64,000 nt of DNA from Alligator mississippiensis. Its lineage: Eukaryota > Chordata > Crocodylia > Alligatoridae. Every line of letters begins with the position of its first letter. Positions within the stretch are counted from its first letter, which is position 1. The notes under the pieces are model-generated. The model did no database searches, was not told the origin of the DNA, and saw only the letters and a list, made by a program, of their open reading frames with translations. This document shows positions 46,000-59,004 of this stretch, piece after piece. The translations under genes and the position numbers were made by a program. Location of the stretch: positions 57,487,501 to 57,551,500 of the forward strand of contig NC_081826.1 of assembly GCF_030867095.1 (NCBI RefSeq), in the 5' to 3' direction.

Positions 46000-48180
46000 A
46001 AATACAAATAGAATGCTTCTTTTGCTGTTTAGAACAGAAATGTATAACATTCTTTTGAATGTTGAGAACAGAAATGTACAAAATGTAAGGGAAGGTGATC
46101 CCTAAATTATTTTTATGAAACATATTTACCTTAAATTGAGTTTCAGAGACACCAATCAGGTTCATAACCAGGAATTCCAAGCTTTTAAAGAAGACATGAA
46201 GACATAATCCCTGCCCTGTAAGATTTAATGTCTAAGATTAAGGTTAAGTGAAGTAATTTTTTCTTTGTTAGGACAGGTGGACAAAGGAATCTTTGGTGGG
46301 GCTACCTTAATGTTCTCTTCTGAGCTTCAAAGCTCAAGAGAAGAAAATACTGTAAGGATTGATTGTGCTCTGTTACAGAGCTGTTTAACTGCATGCAGGG
46401 CACAGGGGGTTAACATGCAGACCCCATGCTCCCACCCAGCTGTGGCTGCCCATATTGCTCTGACAACAGCAGTAGCCAGGATCTCAGGGCTCCCTTTCTT
46501 TGCCCTGGTTTCTGCTACATGCTGCATGCCCTCGCCTTAGTTATTTGATGGTTGTGTGCAACATAAGTTTTCCTAGTGACTTGAAAATCAGATTTTTTTT
46601 TAAGCTATGACACTGCAACTTAGGTTTCAGAGAGAGAGGTTAGTGGTCAAGCAGTCTCTCTTGGAGTTCTAGGCCCCTGCTGTCATCCTAAATCTTGGAT
46701 GAACTCAAATGTTTGTCAGTTGCCTAGCACACAAAAATTAAAGTGTTGGGTGTCCAGACAGAGTACATATAGGAAGGAATGCAATAACATTTTTTTGGAT
46801 TTATGTAAAACAATAATAAATTATATAGTTATTTTCCTGCTTGGGTAGGGTAGTGTAGATGTAAATGATGCATTTGGTATGTTTTTTGCCACTTAAGTTT
46901 GTCCTTATCCTGTATGTGTGGCCCCTGCCAGATATGCAAGGAAAAGCACAATGGGATCTTGATTTTGAATAATGGTCACTGACCAAAATTTTGTGAATCC
47001 ATATTCCAGTGAGTCAAGAACAATTACTATAAATGGCAGCATTTTAACCTCAGTTTGACATGCAATTAACCAAATTATGCTGTTATTGTAGCTGATATGT
47101 AATTAACAAGTGTAGCAAGCTATGTTATCTAATGAGACCAGATTCGGGTTGCATTATTCTCATGTGCATTTAGCTGATTCTTCAATTAAGCAATGAGCAC
47201 AATGGAATACACTTTATTTGAAAATTCAACTTCATAACATTTGTATTACAATTTCAAATAAAATATAAACAAGCATCACTTCCTCTGTCCATCATTTCTT
47301 CATCTTTCAAACCAAGCTTAAAAGAAAGTCAAACTGCAACAAGTCTAAAGGATGTTATACAAATTCAGATAAAGAATTACATTCTCATTTGGACATTACC
47401 TGGCATGTTTCAAACTGAAAATGTATGGGAGACGTATATTACAACATGAATAAATACAGCTTTATTGATGACATTAGAAGTAAATTTAAGGCTGAGAACC
47501 AGAAAGGTTCTGATCACTTAGCTCTGTAGAAACTCACTACCTCTCAGGATTGGGCGTTAGGAAAGGAAAGAGAGAGTGCAGTACAATTTATGGTTGCAAA
47601 GTCCTTAGCAACTTGAAAGCAACAGAAATAAACTAATGTAGATAAGTACTGAAGGCTGCATTTTAGAGAAGCAGCTCATCATTCCTGGGTTCTGTATTCG
47701 AGGAAGGAAATTGTATCATTTTGGCAATGACTGAAAGGAGGGACTCAAGCTGAGGGAGCAGTTGGGATGACCTCATTGAGATAGATATGATTTCAGGCAG
47801 TCTGTTACCAGTTCCATTCGTTCAGCAAGCCTGCTAGCAGCTCCTTCCCGCACCTGGGTATTTTCCAAAAACTGGGACAAAATATCATTTTTATAAAGCT
47901 GAGAAGAGGGAGAAAGGCCAGGAAAACAGATAGATGTTGTTCCCAACAACATCCTGATGTCATCTTTTATACTAAACAGTCATCTTCAGTGAGAGTGACA
48001 CACAAAATCATAGCACGGAATGATGGTAAGTTGTAAAGTTACTAGTAAACAAGTAGGTTATTAACAAGTACAGCAAATAAATAAAGTTAATATATTTGAC
48101 AACAAAACAGGAGAGTTCACTAAATTTTATTCAGCATGTATGTGTGTCAGTTTTCTAAGGCCCATCTTGTTAGCTAGTAT
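46000..48180. other. Intergenic, nothing firmly recognised
   Basis: A GC-richer patch near 46360-46540 may be repeat-derived. The phrase AGAACAGAAATGTA occurs twice at about 46030 and 46065. No gene supported. Confidence 0.35.
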
Positions 48181-48189
48181 TTGTAGCCA

Positions 48190-48305
48190 ATTAAGCTTAG
48201 CCTGATGAAGGGTTTTTGAACCCGAAAGCTTGCTTAATAACTATTCTCCAACCATTTGGGTTGGTCTAATAAAAGATATCAAATTCACCCAAGGAACCTT
48301 GTCTG
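48190..48305 (+). repeat. Dispersed repeat tail
   Basis: CCTGATGAAGGG then GAACCCGAAAGCTTGCTTAA, TTGGTCTAATAAAAGATATC and CTTGTCTGCC are phrases seen in an abundant interspersed repeat of amphibian and reptile genomes. Class not assigned. Confidence 0.5.
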
Positions 48306-49105
48306 CCTATAGCCAATTAAGAGTAACTTAGTGTTAAATTACAGTTTCCTCATGTCAGACCAAGCAACTGTGCAGCTAAACGAAAATCCTGCCATCTCAT
48401 TTGGAATATAAAAGTTAAGAATGCATGGTTTTCACTCTTTTGTCAAGTTATAAAAGCTTGAAGATTTAAAAAAATTAAAGAAAATGCATAAGTCATCATA
48501 CAGTGTTGTCAAATGTTTTTCTACTGGGAGGAGAAACATCACAGAATGTCTGCCATGTCTTGAAATACTATCTGGAAAATGTACACGTATGAATGTAAAC
48601 AGAAATTATTTTCAGAACCACAGAACTGTTGGCACAGAGAAGAATATGAATAAAAGATCCTCAGCTCTTTTGAGGGCTCTAATGCATAGGTGCTGGGTAA
48701 TCTACATTCTGAAATAGGATCTGTAGTACTAAACCCTGAAAGAAATATAGGTTTAATTTAGACAATGTACAGAGAGTTTCAAGATGGATAAAGTTATCAG
48801 ATTAGAAAATAAAACCATTCCTGTTCATTCCAAAGACAAAGGACCAGTCTTTGATACCCTTGAGTAGTACTTTATACATTCTGTAGTCCTGGTGATTTCA
48901 ATGGGACCACTCCTGGTGGAAGATACTATTTGACATAAGCATAGGCATTACAATCTTGTCCTATGTGGGAAGAACACTTTGAGGGTTCAATGTGTATATG
49001 AACAGCTCTTGAAGAGAAACAAGAGACACACAAAACACTTATCTGTTTCCAAATGATGAATTCTCTTCTACATTTTGATTACAAGTGCTATCCTTTCTAT
49101 TAGTA

Positions 49106-49605
49106 AACAAATCAAAACAGGTCAGGCACGTCCAGCCAAGTGCAGACATGCGGCACTGCAGAACCATATGCAGTACTGCACACCATATATGCCACACATG
49201 CAGGCATTCCCCATGCTGCTAATTAGCAGTGCAGGGGTGTTTTTTGACACCAGGAGTGTCAAAAAAACCTGCACCTTAAAAAAACAGGATGGCACATATG
49301 ACAGCAGCATGCACTGTTGAAAACAGGAGCATGGCAGACCAGAGCCACATTCCAGCTGCTGGCCAGACTCCATGCTGTTGGATTGTGGCAGCTGCAGCCC
49401 CCAGAGGCTCTCAGGACCCCAGGTAAGGTGCTGGCCCCAGCCTCCCCTACCCCTCCTGGGGCAACTTGCTGCATACATGCACAAGTGTTTCCCGGGGACA
49501 AGTAGCAGTGGCACATATTGTGCCGCTGCTGTTTGTCCCCAGGGAAACGCACATGCCCGCTCATGGGGACGCGCCCATCAGCTTCAAGTTTCCCAAGTTA
49601 TAATA
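49106..49605. mobile_element. Foldback GC-rich element, copy A
   Basis: Contains the palindrome TTTTTTGACA...TGTCAAAAAA (49239-49267) and a larger one at about 49488-49550 with arms TTTCCCGGGGACAAG / TTTGTCCCCAGGGAAA and GCAGTGGCACA / TGTGCCGCTGC. The layout is the same as 52126-52615. The ends are approximate. Confidence 0.6.
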
Positions 49606-50680
49606 ATCCAGTAGGTTTAGCAATGACAGCATTCCTCACGTATGTTAAGCATTCCTCACTGAAAACCGTATGGATCTTTCTCTTTCTTTTGGAAATAATG
49701 ACAACATAGAAAATCATTCTGGTCACTAGGGATGAAAACAGCTTTCTTTACTTAGATACGACAGGACTTTAGTCTGGAACAGAGATTCTTATAGTCTAAA
49801 TTGTAGATCTGCTGAGGCACTATATTTTTTATTGATCTGGTAAACTGCAGTGCATGCAAAATAGAAAGCAGTAAAATTATTAGCCCATCAGTACTCTCTG
49901 TCCTCAGCAGTGAAACTGCTACACCAATATCCCAGATTGATTTTGGCAATATCAAAGATGAGGGGGACTTATTTAAGAGTTAAAATACAAAGTTAATTCT
50001 TGACTGCATATTTTCATACATGGACCATGGATCAGAAATGTACCATTTGGGCAATTGTGAGGAAAAATGCAGTAGTTGTAATAACACTACCTCTCCCACT
50101 GGGACCACTATAAAATTGCATAAAAAAACTTTCAGCTTTACCAAAGTGAAGATAAAACCCAGAAATGGTTTTGCTCTTTAGGTCCCTCTGTGCCTCCTTC
50201 CCTCACCCTCTCTTATCTATGCAAACTAAATTACTCTCTCCATCATCTATGATTAGGAAAAGTTAGAATCTGTGTGGGAAGCACAAACTTTTTTATATAC
50301 CTATTTTGTTTCTACATTTTTAGAACTCATACACCTAATCCTATAGCCATTAGTAGGGTAATAAAATGACATAAAATGAGTGAACAGCAATAAAGCAATC
50401 ATATCCCAGTATGTTTGTTTAGTTGTGGTGCTTAATGACAGAGACCTTTGTACTTGGCAATACCTGGAGCTCAGCAGCAGGACGACTAATTTTCCTCTAC
50501 TTCAAAATCCTGGCTATGCTATGCTATGACTTACAAATGTCATTAAGTGTCCAAAGCTTCAAATCTGTACTCACATAAAGCAGACAAATGGGATGACTCA
50601 TAGGCAGGAGGATTGTGTGTGTGTGGTAGGACTTGGACTTTCAAACAATGAGAATTTTTCTTTAAAAAACTATGTAAGGC

Positions 50681-50700
50681 TTTTTTTTTTTTTTTTTTTT
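50681..50700. repeat. Poly-T run of 20
   Basis: Twenty consecutive T followed by GCATGAGG. It could be a retroposon poly-A tail on the minus strand, but no body was recognised. Confidence 0.85.
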
Positions 50701-51439
50701 GCATGAGGGGATGGCAGGAAGGAGGCAAATTAAATGGCAAGCGTTCTACTTAAAATCCCAAGGTGTAGTTTTGAATTGCATTAACAGTTACTTTCTCCTT
50801 GCTCAGAATATTTTAAGGGAAGTTGAAGTTAATTTGGAAAGAGGAATAGAAGATACTGTTATGTTCACTGTAATGTTGATCTAAAATCTATTGGAACTCT
50901 ACTATCAATTTTTCCCTTTAAAGGGCCACCTTACATAAAGGGCTTTTACTGTGTAATTCCCTGAAGCCCTGCTTCATTGTTTATAGCACCACCTAAGGAG
51001 CTTTAAAAGAAAGGTACTTTCTCATCAATTATTTCTTTCACAATTAGTCAATAGATTAATACATTGTAATGCCAGAAACAACCATAACGTACTTAATACA
51101 TAATGAATTAAAGATATGTCACCATGAAGATCTCAGTAATTGGTAGTTTCACTTGTTTTAGAAATTTCACGTAATAAAGAGTTTACCAAAAAACACTACA
51201 TCCCAACAACTATTTGTTTTTATGGTTAATTACTATAACAGCAGAAAGTTTTCACCTTATTTCCAGACTGAATATTCTGAGTAGTTTCATCTTCCAGCCT
51301 TCCCTTTTCTTCTCGTATTGGTAATCTTTGCTCCTGTTTCTTTTACCTTCCTTCACTCATGTTCCCTGTCCCTTTTTCTGTCTTTTTATTTATAAAAGCC
51401 CACATTTAAAAAAAATTAAAAATCATGGAGCTACTATGA

Positions 51440-51870
51440 AATTTATGATCATAAAAATCATAGAAAATATGGAGGGAAGAAGAATCAGCAAAAAGTAATC
51501 TAATCCATTTCTCTACCTCAGGCTATGATCAACCATTACTTCTTGTCCTATTAACAGTGGACACGGAGAGCAATTTGTATCCTTTCTCTTTGTGGTAATC
51601 TTTTTCTTATTTATAATGTCTACCCTCAGGCTTTTCTCAAACAAACAAACCCAGTTCTTTCAATCTTTCCCTACAGATCATGATTTTTAGACCTGGGGTC
51701 ATTTTTGTTATTCTCCGCTGGACTCTTCAGTCTGTTCACATCTTTAAGCATACTGCCTAAAACTGGACACAATACCAAAGATGAGTCTTTACTAGTCCTG
51801 AATAAAGTAAAAGTATCATTGCCCTGTTCTCTTAGCTTTCCTTAAAGGTTGTCCTTACCAGATCTTTCAA
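51440..51870 (-). mobile_element. Diverged CR1 LINE 3' fragment, antisense
   Basis: Starts AATCATAGAAAATATGGAGG and contains TTGTTATTCTCCGCTGGACTC and AAACTGGACACAATACC, the antisense RT 3' end and UTR phrases of CR1. Older than the 31-kb copy judging by divergence. Confidence 0.68.
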
Positions 51871-52125
51871 ACTTATTTTGTTCCTCTTCTAGGAGCTCTC
51901 CAGACAGTCTCACCTCTTTCAGAATGGGATGATCTACACTGAATTCAGCAGACGAACAGAAAGTAATAGGAGCTCAAAACAATAATTATTTTACTGGGAT
52001 AAAATGTGATAGTTCTATTCTTATGAAAGTAATAAACAGCATGTGTATTTGTCAGCAAACTCCTTGGGAAGTCAAGGCTTATTAACACACTGAATATGTA
52101 TCAAAGCTACAGAAAAAAAAATTCC

Positions 52126-52615
52126 AATAGGCCGCATCCAGATGAGCACAGCTGTGCAGTACGTGGTGCTGCAGACACATCTGCAGTGCGACATACCACA
52201 TATTCAGTTGATCTCTACACTGCAAGGGAGCTGTGCAGAGGGTTTTTTTGACCCCTGGATATCCGGGGGTCAAAAAAGCTTACGGGGAAAAAAAAAGCAG
52301 AGTGGTGCATGCAGTGGGAGCTGCATGCATAGCCCAAAGCCAGAGCCTGGCCATTAGGCTGCCCTCCGCTGCCAGCCAGGCTCTGTGCAGCAGGATCACA
52401 ATTACTGCAGCCCTGGGAGCCACCCAGTACTCCAGGCAAGGCTGCTGGGGCGAGCCCAGTGCTCACCCCAGTCTCCTCTACCCCACCCAAGGTAATTTGC
52501 CCTGCACATAGCACAGGATTTCCCCAGAGACAATTAGTGGCAGCAGAAAGTGCACTGCTGCTAGTTTTTGCTGGGGAACCAAATATCCACGCACATCTGG
52601 ACATGGCCACAGTGT
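52126..52615. mobile_element. Foldback GC-rich element, copy B
   Basis: Inverted ends: left GGCCGCATCCAGATGAGC, right in reverse complement GGCCATGTCCAGATGTGC. Internal palindrome at about 52243-52277 with arms TTTTTTGACCCC and GGGGGTCAAAAAA around GGATATCC. A second IR near 52508-52575 mirrors the one in copy A. Non-coding. Confidence 0.65.
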
Positions 52616-52649
52616 CCATTTTTCATCCAAGTTGTCAAACTATTAAGGT

Positions 52650-53880
52650 TTTCCAATTAACTTTACCCTGGACTATATTATTATGCATATGAAATGGATA
52701 ACTAAAATAATATACTAAAAAAGAATTATGTCACTGAGACAGAATTTATATAGCATAAAGTGTCATGTATAAATCAAGCCACCCTAGAAGACATTGTACT
52801 TTAAGGGAGAAGAAAATGAAAGATTGAATGAAATAGAGGAAATGAAAATAAAGGAAACACTTTAGGATGACTTCATTTTCTTTATTCAGTGTTTTATTTT
52901 CTGTTAAATATTGAAAGTAATATACAAGATGTATATACATGTATGAACTTGTGTTCAATATAGCTGGATATATGTACATATTTTAAATGTGATCTATGCT
53001 TCTAGCAGGATACAATATCCTGATAATCATATAGCCCATGAAGTCAAAACACTACCACACTGTATACATATAAGTTCAGGACACTCAGTGATTCCAACTG
53101 TTATCTAATCAATTCACCTTTTACTTAGAGAAGATGCTTTGAGCACTGTAGGGCAGAGATCAAATCTCAAAAGCACACTTCAAAGAAAATACAAATTGCA
53201 GCAAGTTTACTTGCATACTACATGCACATACCCCTCTTCCCTCCCCCTAATTAGCCCGCAAAAATCTGGGCGAGTGTCTTAAATGGGGCAGTTGATTTTC
53301 TGTGCTGGAATAGAAACATGGAGAAGCATGTAATGGCTACCATTTCTCTTTCCCTTGTCTCCCAGGCCACAAGCAGCAGGGCAGAGTGAACTGTTCAGCA
53401 TCAGACTAGAGTTGTTAACCATCTCATAGCCACTGACAAATTGGCAGTATCTTTCATCTGAGCAGCCAAAAACTGCTGCCAATTTGTCAGTGGCTAAGAA
53501 GGTTAAATCTAGCTTTTCCTTTGAGAAGAAAAGGAAAGGTGAGTGAGGTGAAGGTCCACGGCCCAGCTTTTGGCCATGACCCTGGAAAAATCTTTTTTTT
53601 TCCTCATTCTGCCTTCCCAAAACAAAGTTGTGTCTAATTTTGAGGACTGGGAAGGAAGATATACAAGAAAATATGGTATATATAGGAAAATATTATAGAA
53701 CTAGATTGTGCTTTTAGGCTTGATCTTGAATCCAGGTCAGCATACATCTGAATATCTGAACTGGGCTGCAAGAATATCTGGAAATAACTATCTTTTAAAA
53801 CACACAAAACTTCAATTTTCTACTAGGTTGGGGGAAAAAACACCAGCCTTTTATAAGACTCAGCATAAAAAACTAAAAAC
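52650..53880. other. Intergenic, nothing recognised
   Basis: AT-rich; a short inverted pair (AATTTGTCAGTGGCTAAGA near 53488 and its complement near 53425) is the only structure noticed. Confidence 0.4.
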
Positions 53881-53884
53881 TGAC

Positions 53885-53955
53885 ATTTACTGGGTCAGAC
53901 CATATGTCCATATGGCTTGCCCAGCGTCCTGTGTTATTGTGGGTGCTAACAGAGA
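53885..53955 (-). mobile_element. CR1-like 3' tail fragment, antisense
   Basis: ACTGGGTCAGACCATATGTC, then GCTTGCCCAGCGTCCTGT, is the reverse complement of the tail seen at 34150-34232. Confidence 0.6.
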
Positions 53956-54560
53956 TGCAGGCCCCCACTCTAACTCATGGTGCTTTACATACGGTGTGGT
54001 GAGTTAGAGCACCCCTACTCCCTCCAACCCAACAGACATTCACCTGTTAGGCTGGGAGGCAGAGGAGGGAAATCAAGCCTGCCTGCAGGTGAACAACCAG
54101 CTATGGAGCAGCCCTCTCCCAAGCCCTGGCCCCCCTCAGCTCTGGGGCTGTCAGCAGAAACAGAGGTGGGAGGGAAAAGTGCAAAGCCAGCAGCAAACCA
54201 GCTGGGGTTTGCCTGGCCTGAGCTGGAGGGGCATCTGGGGCCCTCGTGATGCATGGGGACTCCAATCCACCCCCGCCCTTCCAGCTCAGGCCAGACAAAC
54301 CCCAGCCAGGCCTCATTGCTCCAGGCTTCCCCCTCCCATCTCCCTTCCTGCTGACAGCCCTGGTGGTGTGGCTGGGCTGCATCATCCCAGCTCCAATCAC
54401 ATTACAAATTAACCCTAGGTAACACAAGCTCCTTAACAAGTTCTAAAGGAGAGTGCCTTCATCTGATACCTCATTTGAGAAGGGTTAATTTTTCACACGA
54501 TCAGCCACTTTAAAAGCTCTCTGCAGCTGTTTGTGTGTGTTACGGCACAACTGTAGACAG
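53955..54560. mobile_element. Foldback element related to the 12.5-kb MITE
   Basis: Inverted halves: GGGCTGTCAGCAGAAACAGA at about 54146 and GCTGGGGTTTGCCTGGCC at 54201 recur on the opposite strand at about 54350-54363 and 54285-54310. Also shares TAACTCATGG near its left end and GGTTAATTTTTCA then CACTTTAAAAGCTCTCTGCA near its right end with 12456-13078. Exact boundaries uncertain. Confidence 0.58.
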
Positions 54561-54769
54561 CTGTCAGGAGACCAAACACATGAAAAATATAACTTCTGTC
54601 TGTGCCCACAGTGGCAGAGAATGGATATTGAAAGGGAGAGTGAACAAGACATGATAGAGTTTTTTCCCTGTTCCTCTCCCCCTTGAAGCCTCCAGCATTT
54701 AAGGTATAGGAAGTTTTGATTCAGAGGCTGTTTCCTTAAATCCCATATTCATTAGTTACTGATGTACCT

Positions 54770-54960
54770 TTCATCCAGAAATCTGTCCAAACTGAATCTG
54801 GCTAAACCCCACAACATCTTGTGGTAATGAATTCCACATTTTAAGTATATGTTGTGTGAAAAAACTGTCCTTTGTTACTTTAAAACTTACTATCTACTAG
54901 TTTCATTTTATGATCCCTAGTTCTTCTATTGTGAGAAATAATAAAAGATACATCTTTATT
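54770..54960 (-). mobile_element. Old CR1-class LINE fragment, antisense
   Basis: TAATGAATTCCACATTTTAA, TGTTGTGTGAAAAAACTGTCC and ATTGTGAGAAATAATAAA resemble an ancient amniote CR1-class 3' region. Confidence 0.5.
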
Positions 54961-56820
54961 TTCTTTCTCTTCACCACTCTGCCCCCTTACTAAGTCCAGC
55001 CATTTCCATGGGGACTGGACCCATAACAATTACACTTCTCATTTTAACCTGCCCTTTTCTGCGTATTTGCTCACGTCTGAGGGAATGGAAATCAAGCACA
55101 CAGCTGTCCATACAACTACATCATACACCTTACACAATGACCAGCTGAGAATCTACACACTGGCATGCACCATCTAGGCCATAGCAAATTTATAATTTCT
55201 GATGCAATCTTTCTTAAATAAAAGAAATGTTACTAAACTTAACTCCGAAGGGGAAGACTGAAATCCCTGAATTCCCCAAAAGCTGAATGAATAAAGATTT
55301 CATTTAGTTTACTTCCTGCTCTTACTCCTCTTTCCAATTTGAGATTGTGCAGCCTCTTGTACAGTAGGTATATACACTTTACCCAAGTAGTTGCCTGTAC
55401 TCAGCCTCTTTGTTTATTCTTTCTTCCCTGCTTCCTCTTTGTCCAGGTTTGTCTCATTGGAGAAAGAATTGAAAATGGAGGATAGATTATTTACAGAACA
55501 GGAACCACCTCCCACATGGCAGTTTATGTCAACTATACAGAGTCATAGTGCAAGTTTCCCCCATATCACCTGGCTAGCATGGAAGGACTTGCTATCATGT
55601 ATGAGTGAATAGGCAAGTCAGTTTTCCAAAGATTAGGATATACTGGCCTGGTGAAAGTCAATATTTTCTTGGATAATCCTCATGGTGCATGTGTTCTTTA
55701 TTAGAGCCTTGTTAGACATTAATTTTAGGTGGCTTAGGGAGCTCTTAACCCATGGATTTTCTACACATTAAGACATATGAACTAGTCTTAAGTACCCTTT
55801 AGGCATCTTACAGTTATGCCACTCCAGGACAGGTTTGTCTCTGATTCATGTTATCTAGCTTGCATTCCATGAATGTGTGGCCACTGCCTAGAGATAAGCT
55901 ACCCAAGTTGCAGTCCTTCAGCATTCCAGGATGCAGTGTCCCATCCCCTTCCTCCAGTTCTCAATGAACAGACTTTCCACCCTCTGAACTCTACTGCCCA
56001 GGGGTTGGTACTGGCATCAAGCCAACTCCCACTCCCACTCTTAGCATGTCACCTGAATGGGCAGCTCACAGAGACACAGACTGGTCCAGGAGGGAAGGTT
56101 AAGAGGGGAAAGGGGGCAAGGCAGGGGGCCAGTTCAATATCCCCATGAACTAGGGTTACCCAATCCCAATTCCAATTTATTAAAACACAAGACTTCCTAT
56201 CACTTACTTACTCTTTATTTTTTTTATTCTTTTTTTTTTTTAATTTTTATTATATCCTTTAGTGGCTTCAGGAGCTGACTTCCTTCATTTTGCTACCCAG
56301 TCCACATCATTAAACTCTCCCCATTCTAGCCTCCTGCTCCTACCCCCACCAACCAACCTCTCCAATCCACCCACACTGGAGCAGGGATAGAAGCCTGTCC
56401 TGACTCACCAGGCCTCTAGTGGCAAGATACAACTGTGCAAGTCAGTGACAATCAAGAGAAGGTTTTCAGCCTGAACATGGGACTGCTTTAAACCTGAGCT
56501 AACACTAACACCAATCAACATTTGAGAAGCTTAAAGTACTATGTGTAACAAACCCCTTATTGTATTGTTCGCTCCAAGTCACAACATGCAGTGTGAAAAT
56601 GGGCCACATACTGTGCAATGTTTTTCTTAGGTAGTGAAGTACACAAGGTGTAGTTCAGCTGGAACTGAGATAGGAGAACTATCTGCAGCTGTATTTCCCC
56701 TCTTTGACATCTCTAGTTTGGAAGAATCAGGATAAAGTGGCCAGGAAAAATCAGGGAACAATGTAAATAAGGGAGCTGAATTGTTTAAACATACTTTCCT
56801 TTAAACAGTCTTAAGTAATT
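54960..56820. other. Intergenic with diverged repeat at the right
   Basis: A segment near 56400-56450 (CCTCTAGTGGCAAG, ACTGTGCAAGTCA) resembles 61235-61275, so both belong to one unnamed repeat. T-rich low complexity at 56215-56250. No gene. Confidence 0.35.
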
Positions 56821-56825
56821 TAAAT

Positions 56826-58172
56826 TAGGGCTATGAAATTATTTAAACATGTGATCATGATTAGTGGTGCAATTAAAAAAATAGTTGTAATAGATAATGA
56901 TTTCAATTGCACAGCTAAAAACTCAAAATTATGCGCAGAAAAATTCAAAACTATGCAGGTACTTTGTATGGTTGGAGGGTGGGGGTAATCTGTGAAGGTG
57001 TGGGGGGCTGTGGATGTGTGTGTAGGGTTTGGAGCCTGGGGAGGGGGGGGTCCCCACATACCCTGGCAGGATGCAGGGTTACTGTAGGTTATGAGTGACG
57101 GGCAGCAGCAGGGCTGGGGGGCTAGGGCTTGGGAGTGAGGGGCACACGCGCACACACACACACACATACACACCCCGCTGCACTGGTAAGTCTGGGGGGG
57201 GGGGAAGGAGTAGGGGGAAAGAGAAGGGATGGGGGTGCAGACTGAGGCCCCCATGGTGAGAGAGGGAGTGGGGCAGGGTCAGAGGCAGACGCTGGGGTGA
57301 ATAGAACCTGAGGCTAGGGTGGATCATGGGATGAAGCCATGGGAGGCTGGTTGAGGGGAGCAGGGTAGGGGGGGACTGCTCCCCACCACTGAGCATACCT
57401 CTGGGGGAGGCATGGGGGGCACATGCCCTCCAGATTTGTGAGTGGGGCAGAGGTGGGCTGCTCACTGTGGGCTGGGGCTCTGTGGCCTAATGCCTTTGTC
57501 CTCGGAGCTTCACAACACCATATTGTGCCTCAGGCGACCAGGTAGGCAGGGGATGCAGAGCAAGGCCAATGTGCAGTCCCCAGAGCAAAGGCAGCAGGGC
57601 ACAGAGCGCCAGCCTGCAGCCTGCCTCTACCGTGTGTACAAATCCAGGGGGCATGTTCCCCCCCCCCGTGCCTTCCCTGGGGGTGCACACAGCAGTGGGG
57701 CGCTCCACCCCCCTCACATCTCTCGATGAGTCTCCTAGAGTTCTGTCCCATGACCCACCCTAGCCCCAGAGCCCCATTCACCCCAGTGCCTGCCCCTGCC
57801 CCACTCCCTCTCTCACTGTGGGAGCCTCGATCTTCCCCTGCCATCCTTTCCCTCTCCCCCTGTCCCTCCATCTCTGTAGACCTACCAGCGTGGTGCTATT
57901 CTATACGCAGCATGCAGGCTACAGCTGCTCATGTGTGTTTGTATCTGCATGCCCACCTCCCTCCTGCTGCAGCTGCCTGGAGCCCATACTTGGGCTGCCC
58001 TTTGGTCATCCATGCAGCTACTGCTGCCCCGCTGGGCAGCCCAGAGGTGGGGAAGTGGAGCCCAGGTGTTGGCTCCAAAACCACGTGCACAATTAATACA
58101 TTAAAAAAATCAACTCAAGGTCCAATTAATGTGTTAATTGCATGAGTTAACTGTGATTAATTGACAGCCCTA
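56826..58172. mobile_element. hAT-type foldback element with perfect 8-bp TSD
   Basis: Begins TAGGGCTATGAAATT and ends AATTGACAGCCCTA, flanked on both sides by ATTTAAAT (56818-56825 and 58173-58180). The interior is a long imperfect palindrome centred near 57510: for example AGAGAGGGAGTGGGGCAGGG at 57258 pairs with 57795-57815, and CTGGTAAGTC at 57181 pairs with GACCTACCAG near 57878. Includes a (CA)n tract at 57145-57170. No transposase; ORFs on both strands arise from the symmetric GC-rich arms. Confidence 0.82.
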
Positions 58173-59004
58173 ATTTAAATAAATTATTCATAATAGAAAG
58201 AATGTGAAGGAAGTGTGAGGGCCAACAGAAAAGAAACTACTTTTGTTTGATGACTCACTTGTATGGAGGAACTTTTTTTTTAATTACAATATACACACAT
58301 TCAGCTGTTTATGTTTAACAACACATTTATTCTATTATAAATATTCCCAGTTGAAAAGTTGGCAACTTGTACTATAGCTAATCTTAATAGTAAATATTTG
58401 CACAGAATTCATGTATATGTAGACTTATTCACATAAATACTTTATACTTTTGTGAATAATGACTTGAATACATGCATTTGCACGTGCTGCAACTTTACAG
58501 GATTACAGAAATTATGTTAATGAAATAAATATAAAAACAAGTATGTAAAAGTTTATATTAAGACGATTTTTACCAAATAATATATATATAAGGTTGTGTA
58601 GTTTGGTTTGGTGAATATTTTATTCACCAATATTTTTTTATTTTATCATCATAGACTTGAGATAAGAATATGAATGATAAGAAATAAAGAAAGCAAAAAA
58701 TAGGACAATAAAGAAGCAAAAAAATTAATAAAAATGCCTTTTCAGTGTCTTTTTATGTTTAAACAATGTCTATTTTTTTAAATGGTTGTCACTGAAAAAA
58801 TAAATATTTGCAGGGTTTAGGCTGCCAGCACCTATAAAATTTTAGTTGCTAACGTTTTCAGGGTTTTTATGGAGACCCACATAATAGGCAGCTATAACTA
58901 TTCCCTGCAGAAACCTATGAGCTATGATGAATAGAATAACCAGCAACCTCCTTACAGCAAACGTTTTTTGGTAGAGACCCTAAGTAGGCCTCATCTTCTC
59001 ATAG

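Noticed and set aside
56820-58145. Several 90-144-residue ORFs near 57 kb
   Set aside because: All fall inside a hAT element with inverted GC-rich arms, are Pro/His/Ser rich and have no recognisable domain.
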